Shown piece after piece: positions 39,291 to 49,816 of a stretch of 64,000 bases of DNA. The position numbers and the translations under genes are program-made. This DNA is from Saprospiraceae bacterium. GTDB lineage: Bacteria; Bacteroidota; Bacteroidia; Chitinophagales; Saprospiraceae. Numbering within the stretch: position 1 is the first letter of the stretch; each line of letters opens with the position of its first letter. Under the pieces are notes generated by a model, which saw only the letters and a program-made list of their open reading frames with translations, was not told the origin of the DNA and searched no databases. The stretch is from positions 1-64,000 of the forward strand of contig JADKCF010000047.1 of the NCBI GenBank assembly GCA_016714765.1, given 5' to 3'.

Positions 39291-40130
39291 TTAATGATGG
39301 CTATTCTTTGCATGATCATCTTTGGCATGCATGGTTGCAGTACTATCAATACCTGTATCTGTAGAAGATATGACCGATTCAGATGCTTTTTTCTTTGCGG
39401 CTACCACAGCATAAGGTGTGTCAGTAGTGTTGAAAGTATTGGTTTTCTCACTATATTCCAAATTTTTGGAAGCAGCCTGAATAGATCTGATGTACTGAAT
39501 GACATTCCATCGTTCTTCATAAGACAATTTATCAGAGTAGCCTCCCATCAGGTTTCTTCCATGTATCAAAGTATGGTAATACCTCCCGTTGGAAGAATTG
39601 ATCAAATCATCCAACAGAAAATTGGCTGGCTGTACAGGATACTTTCCCCCATCATCCCTTACAAGATAACCTGCACCATCTCCTTTCTCTCCGTGACATA
39701 TTGCACACTGAATATTGTACAATTGTTTTCCTTTTTCCAGACCACTTTTTGTAATCGGATAAGGATTGTTAATAATTTCTGCTATCGCTCTTGTTCTGTC
39801 CTCTTCAGTATTAGCATAATAATAAGGAACACTTCCGTTTGCTTTGTAAGAAATACCTCGACCTCCTTCAGCCTGATGACTTCCGGCATAACCGCGGGCT
39901 ATGGTACCATTGATAGGGTTTCGAGGTTGAACCATTTTGTATAAATCGTCTTCCGTCCCCCATCTGTTATTGTAATAATAGCCATATACTCCTGCTTCAT
40001 AGGCTACAGAATGCGCCATGTCCGGCATATATTCACTTCCAGTTTGATTTCCACCTGCTGATTGGCAAGATGACAATGAAACCAGGGCAATGAACAATAA
40101 AAATCCGTATAATTGGTATTTGATATTCAT
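39291..40130 (-). CDS. actE: alternative complex III subunit ActE, monoheme cytochrome c lipoprotein
   Basis: 279 residues. A lipoprotein signal (LLFIALVSLSSC, Cys22) anchors it. The single heme site is CAICHGEKGDGAG (residues 142-146) with a likely axial Met in RNLMGGYSDKL. The family is the monoheme subunit of ACIII that passes electrons toward the oxidase. Twelve bases after actD. Confidence 0.88.
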   Translation of the reverse strand: MNIKYQLYGFLLFIALVSLSSCQSAGGNQTGSEYMPDMAHSVAYEAGVYGYYYNNRWGTEDDLYKMVQPRNPINGTIARGYAGSHQAEGGRGISYKANGSVPYYYANTEEDRTRAIAEIINNPYPITKSGLEKGKQLYNIQCAICHGEKGDGAGYLVRDDGGKYPVQPANFLLDDLINSSNGRYYHTLIHGRNLMGGYSDKLSYEERWNVIQYIRSIQAASKNLEYSEKTNTFNTTDTPYAVVAAKKKASESVISSTDTGIDSTATMHAKDDHAKNSHH

Positions 40131-40141
40131 CTCTTAATGAC

Positions 40142-40669
40142 TTAAATAGTTTTAGAATTTACTTCTGAAGCCCCTGTAGATTTGAAGAAAGACTGAGCCT
40201 TCTCCGAACTAACTTGTGATTTGTCGAATGCAATACAAAATTTATCATCCGTGATTCTATCGTCCAGATGATTATTGACCACACCCGGTCCAAGACCATT
40301 GACAATATAAAAAGTTACTGTCATACCTATAGCAGCAAATAATACCGTCAATTCAAATGTAATAGGAATGAACGCCGGAACAGACCAGTATGGTTTTCCA
40401 CCAAATATAATTGGCCAATCCTTTGTAAATATCCATGTCATACCTAAAAAAGCTGTCAATGTGCCCAATGCACCATATATAAACCCAGCCTGATGCAAAC
40501 GAGATTCTTCAAGACCCAAAATAGGATCAAGACCATGAACTGGAAATGGGCTGTAAACATCATAGATTTCCAGATGATCCTGCTTGGCAGATTTTACCGC
40601 TCTAAGCAGATCTTCTTCATCATTGTAAAGACCATAAATTACTTCAGTATGATTGACTTTATTTTCCAT
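40142..40669 (-). CDS. actD: alternative complex III subunit ActD (DUF3341)
   Basis: 175 residues, two membrane segments (AGFIYGALGTLTAFLGMTWI, FELTVLFAAIGMTVTFYIVN), the DUF3341 hallmarks YDVYSPFPVHGLD and DDRFCIAF-like DDKFCIAF. Structural membrane subunit of ACIII. 24 bases after actC. Confidence 0.9.
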   Translation of the reverse strand: MENKVNHTEVIYGLYNDEEDLLRAVKSAKQDHLEIYDVYSPFPVHGLDPILGLEESRLHQAGFIYGALGTLTAFLGMTWIFTKDWPIIFGGKPYWSVPAFIPITFELTVLFAAIGMTVTFYIVNGLGPGVVNNHLDDRITDDKFCIAFDKSQVSSEKAQSFFKSTGASEVNSKTI

Positions 40670-40693
40670 CGAAAATTGAATTTCTATAATAAA

Positions 40694-42120
40694 TTAATGA
40701 TGTTCATTTGGAGTGTGTCCATAATCGTGATTATGGTGGTGGTGTTGGGTTGCGTTATCACCAATATACTGATCACCTGCAGATTTCAGGATACTCTTGA
40801 TTTCTGCCACAGCTACCACAGGCGCCACTCTCACAAAGATTAAATAGCAGGTAAAAAATAATCCAAAAGTACCTACATAGATACCTATCTCCACCCAACT
40901 TGGTGAGTATAAACTCCAGCTGGAAGGTAAATAGTCTCTGGCTAGTGTCGTAGCAATAATTACAAATCGCTCAAACCACATTCCGATATTCACAACGATA
41001 GACAAGAAAAATGTAAGTGTGATGTTTCTCCTCCACGATTTTTTCCAGAAAAACTGAGGGGAAACCACGTTACAAAACATCATTCCGAAATATGACCACC
41101 AATAAGGTCCAAGCGCTCTGTTGAAAAAAGCAAACTGCTCGTACACATATCCAGAATACCAAGCAATAAATAACTCAGTAAGGTATGCCACTCCCACAAT
41201 AGTCCCTGTAAGCAAAATCACTTTATTCATTGACTCTATATGTTCAACTGTGATATAATCTTCCAGATGGAGCAATTTTCTTGTGATTATCATCAATGTC
41301 AGTACCATAGCAAATCCGGAAAAAATCGCACCTGCTACGAAATATGGCGGAAATATTGTTGTATGCCAGCCCGGTATGACTGAAGTGGCGAAGTCAAAAC
41401 TTACAATCGTGTGCACTGAAAGTACCAGTGGTGTAGAAAGTCCCGCCAGAACCAGGGAAAGTGATTCCCATCTTTGCCAGTGTTTTGCTGAACCTGTCCA
41501 TCCAAAAGACAATGTGTTGTAAATCTTTCTTCTCAATCCTTTAGCTCTGTCTCTTACTGTAGCGAAATCCGGTACAAGTCCTGTGTACCAGAATAGTAAG
41601 GAAACAGTAAGGTAAGTACTGATTGCAAATACGTCCCAAAGTAAGGGAGAGTTGAAATTGGGCCAAAGTGGACCCTGGTGTTGGGGTATGGCAATATAAA
41701 CATGGCTAACCATATACGCCCCATGTGTATCAAAGGAAATAACCCTGCACACATTACGGCAAATATTGTCATAGCTTCAGCAGCTCTGTTGACACCTGTA
41801 CGCCACTTCTGTCTGAATAGTAACAAGATAGCAGATATCAGAGTACCGGCATGTCCGATACCGATCCACCAAACAAAGTTGGTAATATCCCAGGACCAGT
41901 TGATAGTTCTGTTAAGATTCCAAGATCCTATACCTACCCAAATTGTCCATAATATACAGAAAACACCAAATGATAACACTGCCACAGAAATAATGAATCC
42001 GATGACCCATTCTTTCGTTGGTGTTTTCTCCGTAGGTGAAATCAGATCCTCTGTAATCTGGTGATACGTTTTACTACCTGTAATCAGGGGTTTTCTAAGC
42101 CGACTTACAACAGCACTCAT
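40694..42120 (-). CDS. actC: alternative complex III subunit ActC (NrfD family), one-base frameshift
   Basis: About 475 residues after repair, ten membrane helices of the NrfD/PsrC quinone-binding family: WDITNFVWWIGIGHAGTLIS, GRIWLAMFILPYPN, and VILLTGTIVGVAYLTELFIAW. The frame breaks near 41678-41685, where one C is missing (ACACC for ACCACC); restoring it gives PYPNHQGPLWPNFNSPLLWD. The C-terminus is His-rich (QHHHHNHDYGHTPNEHH). It is the main menaquinol-oxidising membrane subunit. Located 40 bases after actB. Confidence 0.9.
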
Positions 42121-42159
42121 ATTTTATATTTTGAATGTTATTTCTTAAGTTATTTAATA

Positions 42160-45100
42160 TTATGCATCCAAAGACTTGTCTCTGTTATTTACTTTCATAG
42201 TATAAGTCACTGATGACCTTACATTTATCTCTTCCAAAGCGATATAATTGAGTGGAGACTCCAACTTGGCATGTAAAGCTCCTTTTTTATCATTCATATC
42301 ACCAAATGTAATTGCGCCTGTAGGACATGATGTCTGACATGCAGTACGCACATCACTATCCCTGAGTGCACGACCTTCTGTCTTTGCTGTAAGTTTGCCT
42401 TCCTGTATACGCTGTACACAGAAACTGCACTTCTCTATCACTCCTCTTGCTCTTACAGTTACATCAGGATTTAGTACCATCCTTGTTAGATTATCTGCCA
42501 TAAACGGTACACTCTCTTCCTGTAGTCTTGGCTGATTGGCAGGCCATATGTCTGCTTTTGTATAGTCCAGCCAATTGAACCTTCGCACTTTATAAGGACA
42601 GTTGTTAGCGCAGTATCTTGTACCTATACATCTGTTGTAAGCCATCTGATTCAGACCTTCTGAACTGTGGTTGGTTGCATTTACCGGACATACATTCTCA
42701 CATGGTGCATTATCGCAATGCTGACACATCATTGGCTGATAAATGGTGTTGGGATTTTCTACATCTCCATAGTAATATCTGTCTATCCTCAACCAAGTCA
42801 TTTCATGATGTCTGGATACTTCGTGTTTACCTACTACCGGGACATTATTTTCTGACATACATGCTACTGTACATGCTCCACAACCTATGCAGGCGTTGAG
42901 ATCCACATGCATTCCCCAGTGATGACCCAAGCTGTACATATCATCAAATCCACCATATATTTGCTGAGCGTTCAGATGCTGTGCGTGTTTTCTTCTTTCC
43001 TGAAGGTGTTCTACCCTTCCTTTCAATTCTGTTACGTTAGATGTATAAATAACTGACCTGTCTGTCAGTGCTCCTTGAAATCCTTTGACACCTGTGAAGT
43101 AATCAAAGAAAACCAAAGCGGCTTCGTCAGCATTTATTTCTTTACCAGACTCTTTATCAATGCCCTTTACACCTATAGTATGATGGTACTGAACGCATGA
43201 AAAATCATCTTCTTTGCCTGTCTTTGCTGAAACTGTAGCTGAAGTATTATAATAAGCAGGTCCATTGGGTCCCATTGTCAGGCAATCATTTACATTAACA
43301 CCTACATTGGATCCTGTATTTCCTGCCTGAGTCCTTCCATAACCGAGTGCGATCGACACCGTACCGTGCATTTGACCGAATTGCTGAACAACAGGAACCA
43401 CCATTTTTTTAGTTCCAATGGTCAACTCTACCAAATCTCCATCTACAAGATCATTTAGACCCACCATGGTTCTGACACCATCAAAATTTACAGGAACTGC
43501 CAGGTAATTGCCCCATGAAGTTCTTGTTACAGGATCAGCCATCTCCATCAACCATGGGTTACCGGAATATTGTCCGTTGGCCATGTGCACAGTTTCAAAA
43601 AACGATATTTCTACCTCTGATGCAGACGGTTTGGTAATGTCACTTCCTATTTCAGCACTTGCATAAGATGGCGATGAGCCTGAACCAGATGAATAAACTC
43701 CATCATGCAATACACTATCCCAAAAAGACTGGAATGTACTGAACTCAGATTGTCCTCCAAACATACCTGACTTCCACGATTCCTTAAGATATTCGTAGTA
43801 AGGTTGCTCTTTGGTCACATCAACACCGGTACTGCCAGCCCAAACCAGTAATGACAATTCTGCTTGTCTGGTAGAAAATAATGGCGAAATAGTAGGTTGT
43901 ATCAAACTATAATGTCCTTTTTTCACTTCGACGTCTCCCCAAGATTCAAGGAAATGGTGGTTAGGTGCAACTACATCACATAAATCTGTGGTTTCATCGT
44001 TGACCTGAGCAAAGGAAATTTTATTTTTTACTTTCGAGAGTGAATCAGCCAATTCTTTGCCAAATGCTGAGTCATATACCGGATTAGCACCACAAACCAA
44101 TAATAGATCTACTGAGCCAGCTTTGATTTCCTCAACACACGCTTTCAGTTCTGCATCATTTCCCTGTCTTTGGTATGAAGGTGTACTGAAATCTATAGTG
44201 GCGCCATAATTACCCAGGGCGTGGTTGATGGCATTGACCATCAATTGCTCATTAACATTATTTGAAGCAGATACCACAAGTGATTTCCCTGAAGTTGATT
44301 TCAACTCACCTGCTATTTTGGTTAATGCTTTTTTGGCTTTATCATTCAACCCTGTCACACTTACTCCTGCTCCGACGACTTCATTGTAAAGATGAGCTAC
44401 TGCTACACCTTGCTGTGAAGGTTTGACCAGAATCCTGTTGTCAGCATTGGATCCCGTAAGTGACATATGACTTTCTACCTGAATATGCTTAGACATTTTG
44501 GCCTTGGTAATATCATCAATTTTCCTGCCTTTGGCATACGCCGCAGCATATTCTACAGGAGAAATCCATGATCCAAGGAAGTCAGCGTTAAAGCTAACTA
44601 TCACATCTGCAGCTTCAAATTTATAGGTAGGGATGGCTCTTGTTCCGAAGTTCTTCTGATTGGCATCCAGTAAAGCAGAACATGAAACCGGATCATAGGT
44701 CACAACCTTAGCATTTGGGTACTTGGTCGTAAACTCTGTCATGGCTTTTTTAGCAGTCGGTGACATGTTTGTATTAGTAATGAGCCTTATATTTCTGGAT
44801 GATTGAAGTGTTGTGGAAACTATTTTGTCCAATTCAACCCAAGTGGTGTCCTTCCAACCTGCTCCGTCTTTAAGTTTAGGACCTGTAAAACGGTTGGTGT
44901 CATACAAACTCAATACAGAAGCCTGTGCTCTTGCTGAGGTACCACCACCTGTAATAGGAGATAGGTCGTTACCTTCGATTTTAATGGGTCGACCCTCTCT
45001 GGTCTTGACCAGGACAGGGCAGAAATCTCCACCATTTACGAAAGTCGATGCATAATAGTTGGCTACTCCTGGTACAATCTGATCAGGTTTAACTACGTAT

Positions 45101-45327
45101 GGGATGGCCTTTTTTACCGGAATGTCACATCCTGCAGCCACTGTAGCTGCACCCAGACCAAAGCCGAGAAATTTTAGAAAATCCCTTCTGTTGCCTGAAA
45201 GATTTGAAGTCATATCAGCAAAACTCACCTGCTCCTCTGCAAACTCCTTTTCAGCAGTATTCATAAAATCATCTTCTCTGGTGAGATCCTTCTGACCTAT
45301 CCAAATATTATCTATCTGCTTTTTCAT
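42160..45327 (-). CDS. actB: alternative complex III subunit ActB (Fe-S / molybdopterin-like protein)
   Basis: 1055 residues, a fusion of the ActB1 and ActB2 parts as usual. A twin-arginine motif (NRRDFLKFLGFG, about residue 47) leads into a molybdopterin oxidoreductase-like fold that in ACIII lacks the cofactor. The C-terminal third has four [Fe-S] motifs: CIGCGACTVAC, CQHCDNAPCENVCP, CIGTRYCANNCPYK and CSFCVQRI with CQTSCPTGAI. It carries electrons from ActC to ActA. 45 bases after actA. Confidence 0.93.
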   Translation of the reverse strand: MKKQIDNIWIGQKDLTREDDFMNTAEKEFAEEQVSFADMTSNLSGNRRDFLKFLGFGLGAATVAAGCDIPVKKAIPYVVKPDQIVPGVANYYASTFVNGGDFCPVLVKTREGRPIKIEGNDLSPITGGGTSARAQASVLSLYDTNRFTGPKLKDGAGWKDTTWVELDKIVSTTLQSSRNIRLITNTNMSPTAKKAMTEFTTKYPNAKVVTYDPVSCSALLDANQKNFGTRAIPTYKFEAADVIVSFNADFLGSWISPVEYAAAYAKGRKIDDITKAKMSKHIQVESHMSLTGSNADNRILVKPSQQGVAVAHLYNEVVGAGVSVTGLNDKAKKALTKIAGELKSTSGKSLVVSASNNVNEQLMVNAINHALGNYGATIDFSTPSYQRQGNDAELKACVEEIKAGSVDLLLVCGANPVYDSAFGKELADSLSKVKNKISFAQVNDETTDLCDVVAPNHHFLESWGDVEVKKGHYSLIQPTISPLFSTRQAELSLLVWAGSTGVDVTKEQPYYEYLKESWKSGMFGGQSEFSTFQSFWDSVLHDGVYSSGSGSSPSYASAEIGSDITKPSASEVEISFFETVHMANGQYSGNPWLMEMADPVTRTSWGNYLAVPVNFDGVRTMVGLNDLVDGDLVELTIGTKKMVVPVVQQFGQMHGTVSIALGYGRTQAGNTGSNVGVNVNDCLTMGPNGPAYYNTSATVSAKTGKEDDFSCVQYHHTIGVKGIDKESGKEINADEAALVFFDYFTGVKGFQGALTDRSVIYTSNVTELKGRVEHLQERRKHAQHLNAQQIYGGFDDMYSLGHHWGMHVDLNACIGCGACTVACMSENNVPVVGKHEVSRHHEMTWLRIDRYYYGDVENPNTIYQPMMCQHCDNAPCENVCPVNATNHSSEGLNQMAYNRCIGTRYCANNCPYKVRRFNWLDYTKADIWPANQPRLQEESVPFMADNLTRMVLNPDVTVRARGVIEKCSFCVQRIQEGKLTAKTEGRALRDSDVRTACQTSCPTGAITFGDMNDKKGALHAKLESPLNYIALEEINVRSSVTYTMKVNNRDKSLDA

Positions 45328-45372
45328 TTATATCTTAAGATTAATATTTCTAAATAATAATAAAGAGCCTAA

Positions 45373-46782
45373 TTAATAATGACATTTTGCACACTCCAGA
45401 CCACCTATATCAGCCACAGTTACTTTGTCCCTCTTGCCAGAAGCCAACTCTTCATGATATCTGGTATAATTGGCATAATAAGCGTTGTCTTTAAATTTCA
45501 CTTCAGTCTGTCGGTGGCAATTGATACACCATCCCATGGACAAAGGAGACATTTGCTTAAGCACCTCCATTCCCTCTACTTTTCCATGACAAGTTTGGCA
45601 CTCAAGTTTTCCTACTGTAACGTGCTGAGCATGGTTAAAATAAACGTGATCAGGCAAATTATGTATTTTGACCCATTCTATAGGTCCCTGTATTTGCTTT
45701 TTTCTATCATTGGTCAAAGATTTTTTGATATCAGCCCACTGAGTTGAAACAATTCTTTCGCCTTCAGAATCCAAATCAGCTTTTTCTTTTACTCTTTTGT
45801 ATTCATCACCAATCCATTTTGTGTAAATTGCCTTGATTTCATCTTCTGTTTTGGATTCATAGTTTTCTATGTACTTATTGGTAGCAGGATCGTAACCAAT
45901 GGACGCATATATCTTGGTGATCTCTGCTGTGCCATAGGCACTTCCATTTTTGATAGCTGCATGACAATTCATACAGGTATTGGTACCCGGTATAGATGAA
46001 TGCTTAGATCTCCTGGCGCTATCGTGGCAATACTGACAATCTATTTTGTTGACACCTGCATGGGTGGCATGTGAAAATTTAATGGGCTGGTCAGGTGCAT
46101 ATCCTTCCTGTCGTCCTAATTCAGTGGCTTTATTGACAGTAGTATAAGCACCAAGGATGATAGCCGCAAAAATAAGAAAAGTGACTACACCTTTGGAGGT
46201 AAGTATTTGTGATATCGTTTTTGCTTCTACATACTCTCCATCCTTTGCAGCAGCAATTTGGTTAAGATTTGATATGATTTTGGTAAGTAATAAAGCCAAG
46301 ACAGCCAATACAGCGGCAATGATGAGGTATAGAGGCAATTGGCTTTTCTCTTCAGTTTTGACGGCTGCTCCGGCGCCTGCAGCTACATCTTTTTTCGGCC
46401 CATAAGTACCGTCATACACTCCATTGACATATGCCAAGAGACTTCCTATCTCATCATCTGTTAGTTTGGGGAATGCCGTCATGACAGTTGGCTTATATTG
46501 ATTCCACAGTTCTACGGATCTGGGATGTCCTGATTGAATCATAGCCTGTGAATTTCGTATCCACTTATATAAAGCTACATCATCTGCCCATCTTGCCTGA
46601 GATCCACCTAGCGCCGGACCTGTTGCTGCACTTCGCATATCCTTGCTGTGACATGCAGCACAATTATTTTTAAAAAGCTCTTTTCCAGCATCCGCGCTTA
46701 CTGCGGCTGATAATGTGAGCGTCATCCACATAAATAAAATTGTGGCTATCGACTTGATTTTTAGATGCTTGTAAATCATCAT
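45373..46782 (-). CDS. actA: alternative complex III subunit ActA, cytochrome c with six CXXCH motifs
   Basis: 469 residues: a signal segment, a monoheme cytochrome c domain (CAACH, residues 41-45), two membrane segments (about 150-170 and 195-215), then a periplasmic pentaheme part with CQYCH, CMNCH, CQTCH, CINCH and CAKCH near the C-terminus. The first described ActA is pentaheme, so the N-terminal monoheme domain is an addition, also seen in other Bacteroidota. First gene of the operon; a good promoter lies about 70 bases upstream. Confidence 0.92.
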   Translation of the reverse strand: MMIYKHLKIKSIATILFMWMTLTLSAAVSADAGKELFKNNCAACHSKDMRSAATGPALGGSQARWADDVALYKWIRNSQAMIQSGHPRSVELWNQYKPTVMTAFPKLTDDEIGSLLAYVNGVYDGTYGPKKDVAAGAGAAVKTEEKSQLPLYLIIAAVLAVLALLLTKIISNLNQIAAAKDGEYVEAKTISQILTSKGVVTFLIFAAIILGAYTTVNKATELGRQEGYAPDQPIKFSHATHAGVNKIDCQYCHDSARRSKHSSIPGTNTCMNCHAAIKNGSAYGTAEITKIYASIGYDPATNKYIENYESKTEDEIKAIYTKWIGDEYKRVKEKADLDSEGERIVSTQWADIKKSLTNDRKKQIQGPIEWVKIHNLPDHVYFNHAQHVTVGKLECQTCHGKVEGMEVLKQMSPLSMGWCINCHRQTEVKFKDNAYYANYTRYHEELASGKRDKVTVADIGGLECAKCHY

Positions 46783-46853
46783 TGGTAAATCTTTATTAGT
46801 CCTGTAATAAAACAGCGTAATTGTAATAAAAATGTAAAATTAAATAATTGCCA

Positions 46854-46884
46854 CAAAAGTAAAATTCTGTTAGATTAATCGCAA
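46854..46884 (-). promoter_or_regulatory. Bacteroidota-type promoter of the act-cox operon
   Basis: On the minus strand TTG (46882-46884) is separated by exactly 20 bases from TACTTTTG (46854-46861), matching the -33/-7 consensus of the phylum. Transcription would start near 46847, about 65 bases before the actA ATG. No internal gap in the operon exceeds 80 bases, so this could drive all genes down to 30350. Confidence 0.6.
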
Positions 46885-46993
46885 TTTTTAATATATGTTT
46901 ATTACTATTTAGAAAATATCTAAATAAAAACACCTGTTATCGCATGGGTGCAATGAGGAAATCAAACCTGAAAAATGCGGGTAAATCTTCAGA

Positions 46994-48319
46994 TCAGAGA
47001 TAATCTCTTAAAAATGGAGCTATGGTATATTCGAGTAATTTCACAATAGAATACTTTTTTATGGTTTCCAGTGTTACGTTGCCTTCCAACAGTGTAGGTC
47101 TGTAAAACTCATTGGGAGCTTTAGTACTCTTAGTCAAGGTAGTATTATAATGAAAGAGCGAAGCATTGACAACATGTACATCTTTGACGCTGATCATTAT
47201 TTCGGTATTGATGCCAGCAGACAGCATATCCAAATTATAACTTCCTATGAGGATTTCTTTCCTGTCAAAAATGAACATTTTCGTGTGTAAATACTGGTCT
47301 TCACTCTGAAATTCAAAAATTTCAAAACCTTCATCCTGCAACTGTCCTCTTTCCTTAAAATACACCGGCAAAACAAGATAGGAGTCAGAAGTATTTAAAG
47401 AATTGGTAATGATCTGTACTTTTACTCCTCTCCTTATAGCATTGTGTAAGGACAGATATACTTCCTTATTTAAAATAACATAAGGGCTTTCGATCAGGAT
47501 TTCTTTCCTGGATGTGTTAATTTTATCCACAATATAAGAAGTCGTATATTTCTGAGTGAATTTGTAGCTGTGTGGTTTATCTATGATGATTTCGATGGAA
47601 GCAACTTGAAAACTCTTTTGTTTTGATAAAACTTTCGTAAGATCATCATCTGATAAAAATGGAAAAACATCCAGGCCATCAAAATACTCTTTAACAATCT
47701 TCAGGCTGGCTTTTTCCGAATACACTTTTTCATGGTCTATTTCATCCATCAGGGAGCTAAACCACAAGTCTTCAAATTTCTCGACAGCTTTATTGCCGGA
47801 AAAGCCTGTTATGTAAATTTCTCTATCCCGGAAATTTTTTTGTTCACCTATATAAAAATAAGAATTGACGATATTTCTTCCTCCCACAATGTAGCTCAGT
47901 CTGTCCCTTACTGTAATCTTAGCATGCATACGTACTACATTATCAAAGGACTTGGACAATTTGAATTTATTAAATACTTTTATTCTTATTCCTTTGCTCA
48001 CCATATAAGCAGATAGTTCTTTAGGAATAAAATTGCGCATGGCATCTACAACGATCCTGATTTTAACGCCTCGTTCAGCTGCTTTTATAATTTCATGCAA
48101 TACCTGTGATGCAGACTCATCATTACCATATTCATAGGTGGCAATGTCCAAGGTCTTTTGTGCGTTTCTGATGATACTAATCCTTATCTGGAAAGACTCC
48201 ACAGGATTTTCCAAAAGTATAACCCTTTCTTTTGACTCGCTATCAAGAGAAAATAAAAGTAAAATTAAAGTTACAATTTTAATTTTATAGGCAAATTGGT
48301 ATACTGATGATAAATCCAA
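46994..48319 (-). CDS. exported phospholipase D-like protein with two HKD motifs
   Basis: 441 residues with an N-terminal hydrophobic segment (IKIVTLILLLFSLDS). Two complete HxKxxxxD catalytic motifs are visible: HAKITVRD (His132) with GGRN after it, and HTKMFIFD (about residue 345) with GSYN after it, the cardiolipin synthase/PLD arrangement. It is expected to transfer or hydrolyse phosphatidyl groups or other phosphodiesters in the periplasm. The frame begins at a TTG (48317-48319); no ATG lies before the signal, so the start is uncertain. Monocistronic, no telling neighbours. Confidence 0.75.
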   Translation of the reverse strand: MDLSSVYQFAYKIKIVTLILLLFSLDSESKERVILLENPVESFQIRISIIRNAQKTLDIATYEYGNDESASQVLHEIIKAAERGVKIRIVVDAMRNFIPKELSAYMVSKGIRIKVFNKFKLSKSFDNVVRMHAKITVRDRLSYIVGGRNIVNSYFYIGEQKNFRDREIYITGFSGNKAVEKFEDLWFSSLMDEIDHEKVYSEKASLKIVKEYFDGLDVFPFLSDDDLTKVLSKQKSFQVASIEIIIDKPHSYKFTQKYTTSYIVDKINTSRKEILIESPYVILNKEVYLSLHNAIRRGVKVQIITNSLNTSDSYLVLPVYFKERGQLQDEGFEIFEFQSEDQYLHTKMFIFDRKEILIGSYNLDMLSAGINTEIMISVKDVHVVNASLFHYNTTLTKSTKAPNEFYRPTLLEGNVTLETIKKYSIVKLLEYTIAPFLRDYL

Positions 48320-48471
48320 ATTTAAGAAAATTTATAGATTCACAGAATTGTTTCGTAAACATAAGATATGACGTTGCCTTTTATAAAAAGGTTCAAAAAA
48401 AGTAAATCATCCGGGGTTTGGTTGGTGAGTAAGTACGTCCATTTCATTGGGCTAAATAAAAATTTAAGACT

Positions 48472-48774
48472 TTATGACCCAATTTCTTCGTAAAAGCGCA
48501 ATTTATTTTTAGCAACATTGAGTTCCTGTTTCAAATCATTTATTTGCCCCAATAGATGATTGATAATATCTATACCTTCCATATTTACACCCAAAGCAAA
48601 ATGGAAGTTCATCATTTTTTCTACATTTTTAATATCATCTATGGACAAATACCCTGTATCTTCTTTAAAATGTACATCCACCAATCCGTACTCATTCAAA
48701 GTATAAATGAACTCAATTTCGATTTCATGCATGGTGCAGAAATGTTCAACCAAAATTAATTTTAAATCATCCAT
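48472..48774 (-). CDS. cbpM: chaperone modulator CbpM-like
   Basis: 100 residues, MerR-like small protein, with GLVDVHFKEDTGYLSIDDI and a C-terminal coiled coil (INDLKQELNVAKNKLRFYEE). The gene overlaps the 3' end of the DnaJ-type cbpA gene by eight bases, the typical CbpA-CbpM pairing, in which CbpM binds the J-domain and inhibits CbpA. Confidence 0.8.
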   Translation of the reverse strand: MDDLKLILVEHFCTMHEIEIEFIYTLNEYGLVDVHFKEDTGYLSIDDIKNVEKMMNFHFALGVNMEGIDIINHLLGQINDLKQELNVAKNKLRFYEEIGS

Positions 48775-49654
48775 TGCTTCTTAGTTTTTTAAGGTCCTGA
48801 AACAATGCTTTTTCATTCTCACTCAGTCCGGCAGGCACCTGCACGTCAAAGGTAATCATCAAGTCACCCCACTCATTTTCTTTTTTATAAACAGGAAAAC
48901 CTTTGCCTTTGAGTTTGATTTTCGTTCCGGATTGTGTTTCAGGCGCTACTTTAATTTTTGCTTGACCATCAAAGGTGTTGACCGTCACTTCTCCACCCAA
49001 AACTGCAGTGTATAAATCCAATTTTACATGAGTATAAAGATTGTTGCCTTCACGTCTAAAAGGCGTATTATTGGTGACAGTAAAAGTGATATATAAGTCC
49101 CCATTTGGCCCGCCATTGAAGCCCGGACTACCATGACCGGCGATTTTGATAGTCTGCCCGTTTTCTATTCCGGCAGGAAATGTGAGCCGAATGTTTTTCC
49201 CATTGATGGTCAATGTCCTTTTATGGCTTGTAAACACCTCCCTGATATCCAAATTTAAATCTGCATTCAAATCCTGGCCTCTGAACTTTGATTGTCTGCT
49301 TTTACCTGCTGATTCGTTTCCGAACATGGACCCGAAAAAGTCTGAAAAATCTCCCGAATACTGTTCTGATCCCGTAAATCTACCTCTACCCTGCTGAGAT
49401 TCTGTTCTGTTTTTTTCTATCTCATCTGCATGCATCCAGACCTTTCCATACTTATCATATTTCTGCCTCTTATCAAGGTCACTCAGTACTTCATTGGCTT
49501 CATTAATCTCCTTAAACTTTTTCTCAGCCTCCTTATTATTGGGGTTCAAATCCGGATGATATTTTCTGGCCAATTTGCGGTAGCTTTTTTTAATCTCAGC
49601 TTCAGATGCCGTTTTGGGCAAATCCAGTATTGAATAATAATCTTTAAATTCCAT
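48767..49654 (-). CDS. cbpA: DnaJ-type co-chaperone CbpA
   Basis: About 295 residues from the ATG at 49654, which starts MEFKDYYSILDL directly at the J-domain (HPD motif in YHPDLNPNN). The frame is open 21 bases further upstream. After a Gly/Phe-rich linker (SGDFSDFFGSMFGN) come two C-terminal substrate-binding domains; the DnaJ zinc finger is absent, as in CbpA. It stimulates DnaK. Paired with CbpM. Confidence 0.9.
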   Translation of the reverse strand: MEFKDYYSILDLPKTASEAEIKKSYRKLARKYHPDLNPNNKEAEKKFKEINEANEVLSDLDKRQKYDKYGKVWMHADEIEKNRTESQQGRGRFTGSEQYSGDFSDFFGSMFGNESAGKSRQSKFRGQDLNADLNLDIREVFTSHKRTLTINGKNIRLTFPAGIENGQTIKIAGHGSPGFNGGPNGDLYITFTVTNNTPFRREGNNLYTHVKLDLYTAVLGGEVTVNTFDGQAKIKVAPETQSGTKIKLKGKGFPVYKKENEWGDLMITFDVQVPAGLSENEKALFQDLKKLRSNG

Positions 49655-49816
49655 AAAAATAATATTATGGTACACTCTTCCGATACAAAAAAATATTTGC
49701 CGGACTAAAAATTTCAGTACAAAATTACAATTTTAAAACTGTTTTGCTAAATACCACAAGATGATATTGGTTCGAATATCTTATGATTGCAGTCATCTCC
49801 AGGACTGTAGATATGG

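Noticed and set aside
39294..39944. A 216-codon plus-strand open frame.
   Set aside because: It lies wholly opposite actE, has no family resemblance and improbable composition; antisense shadow.
40694..42120. Two NrfD-like genes side by side.
   Set aside because: One base restores a single ActC of normal length; the second open frame begins inside a membrane helix.
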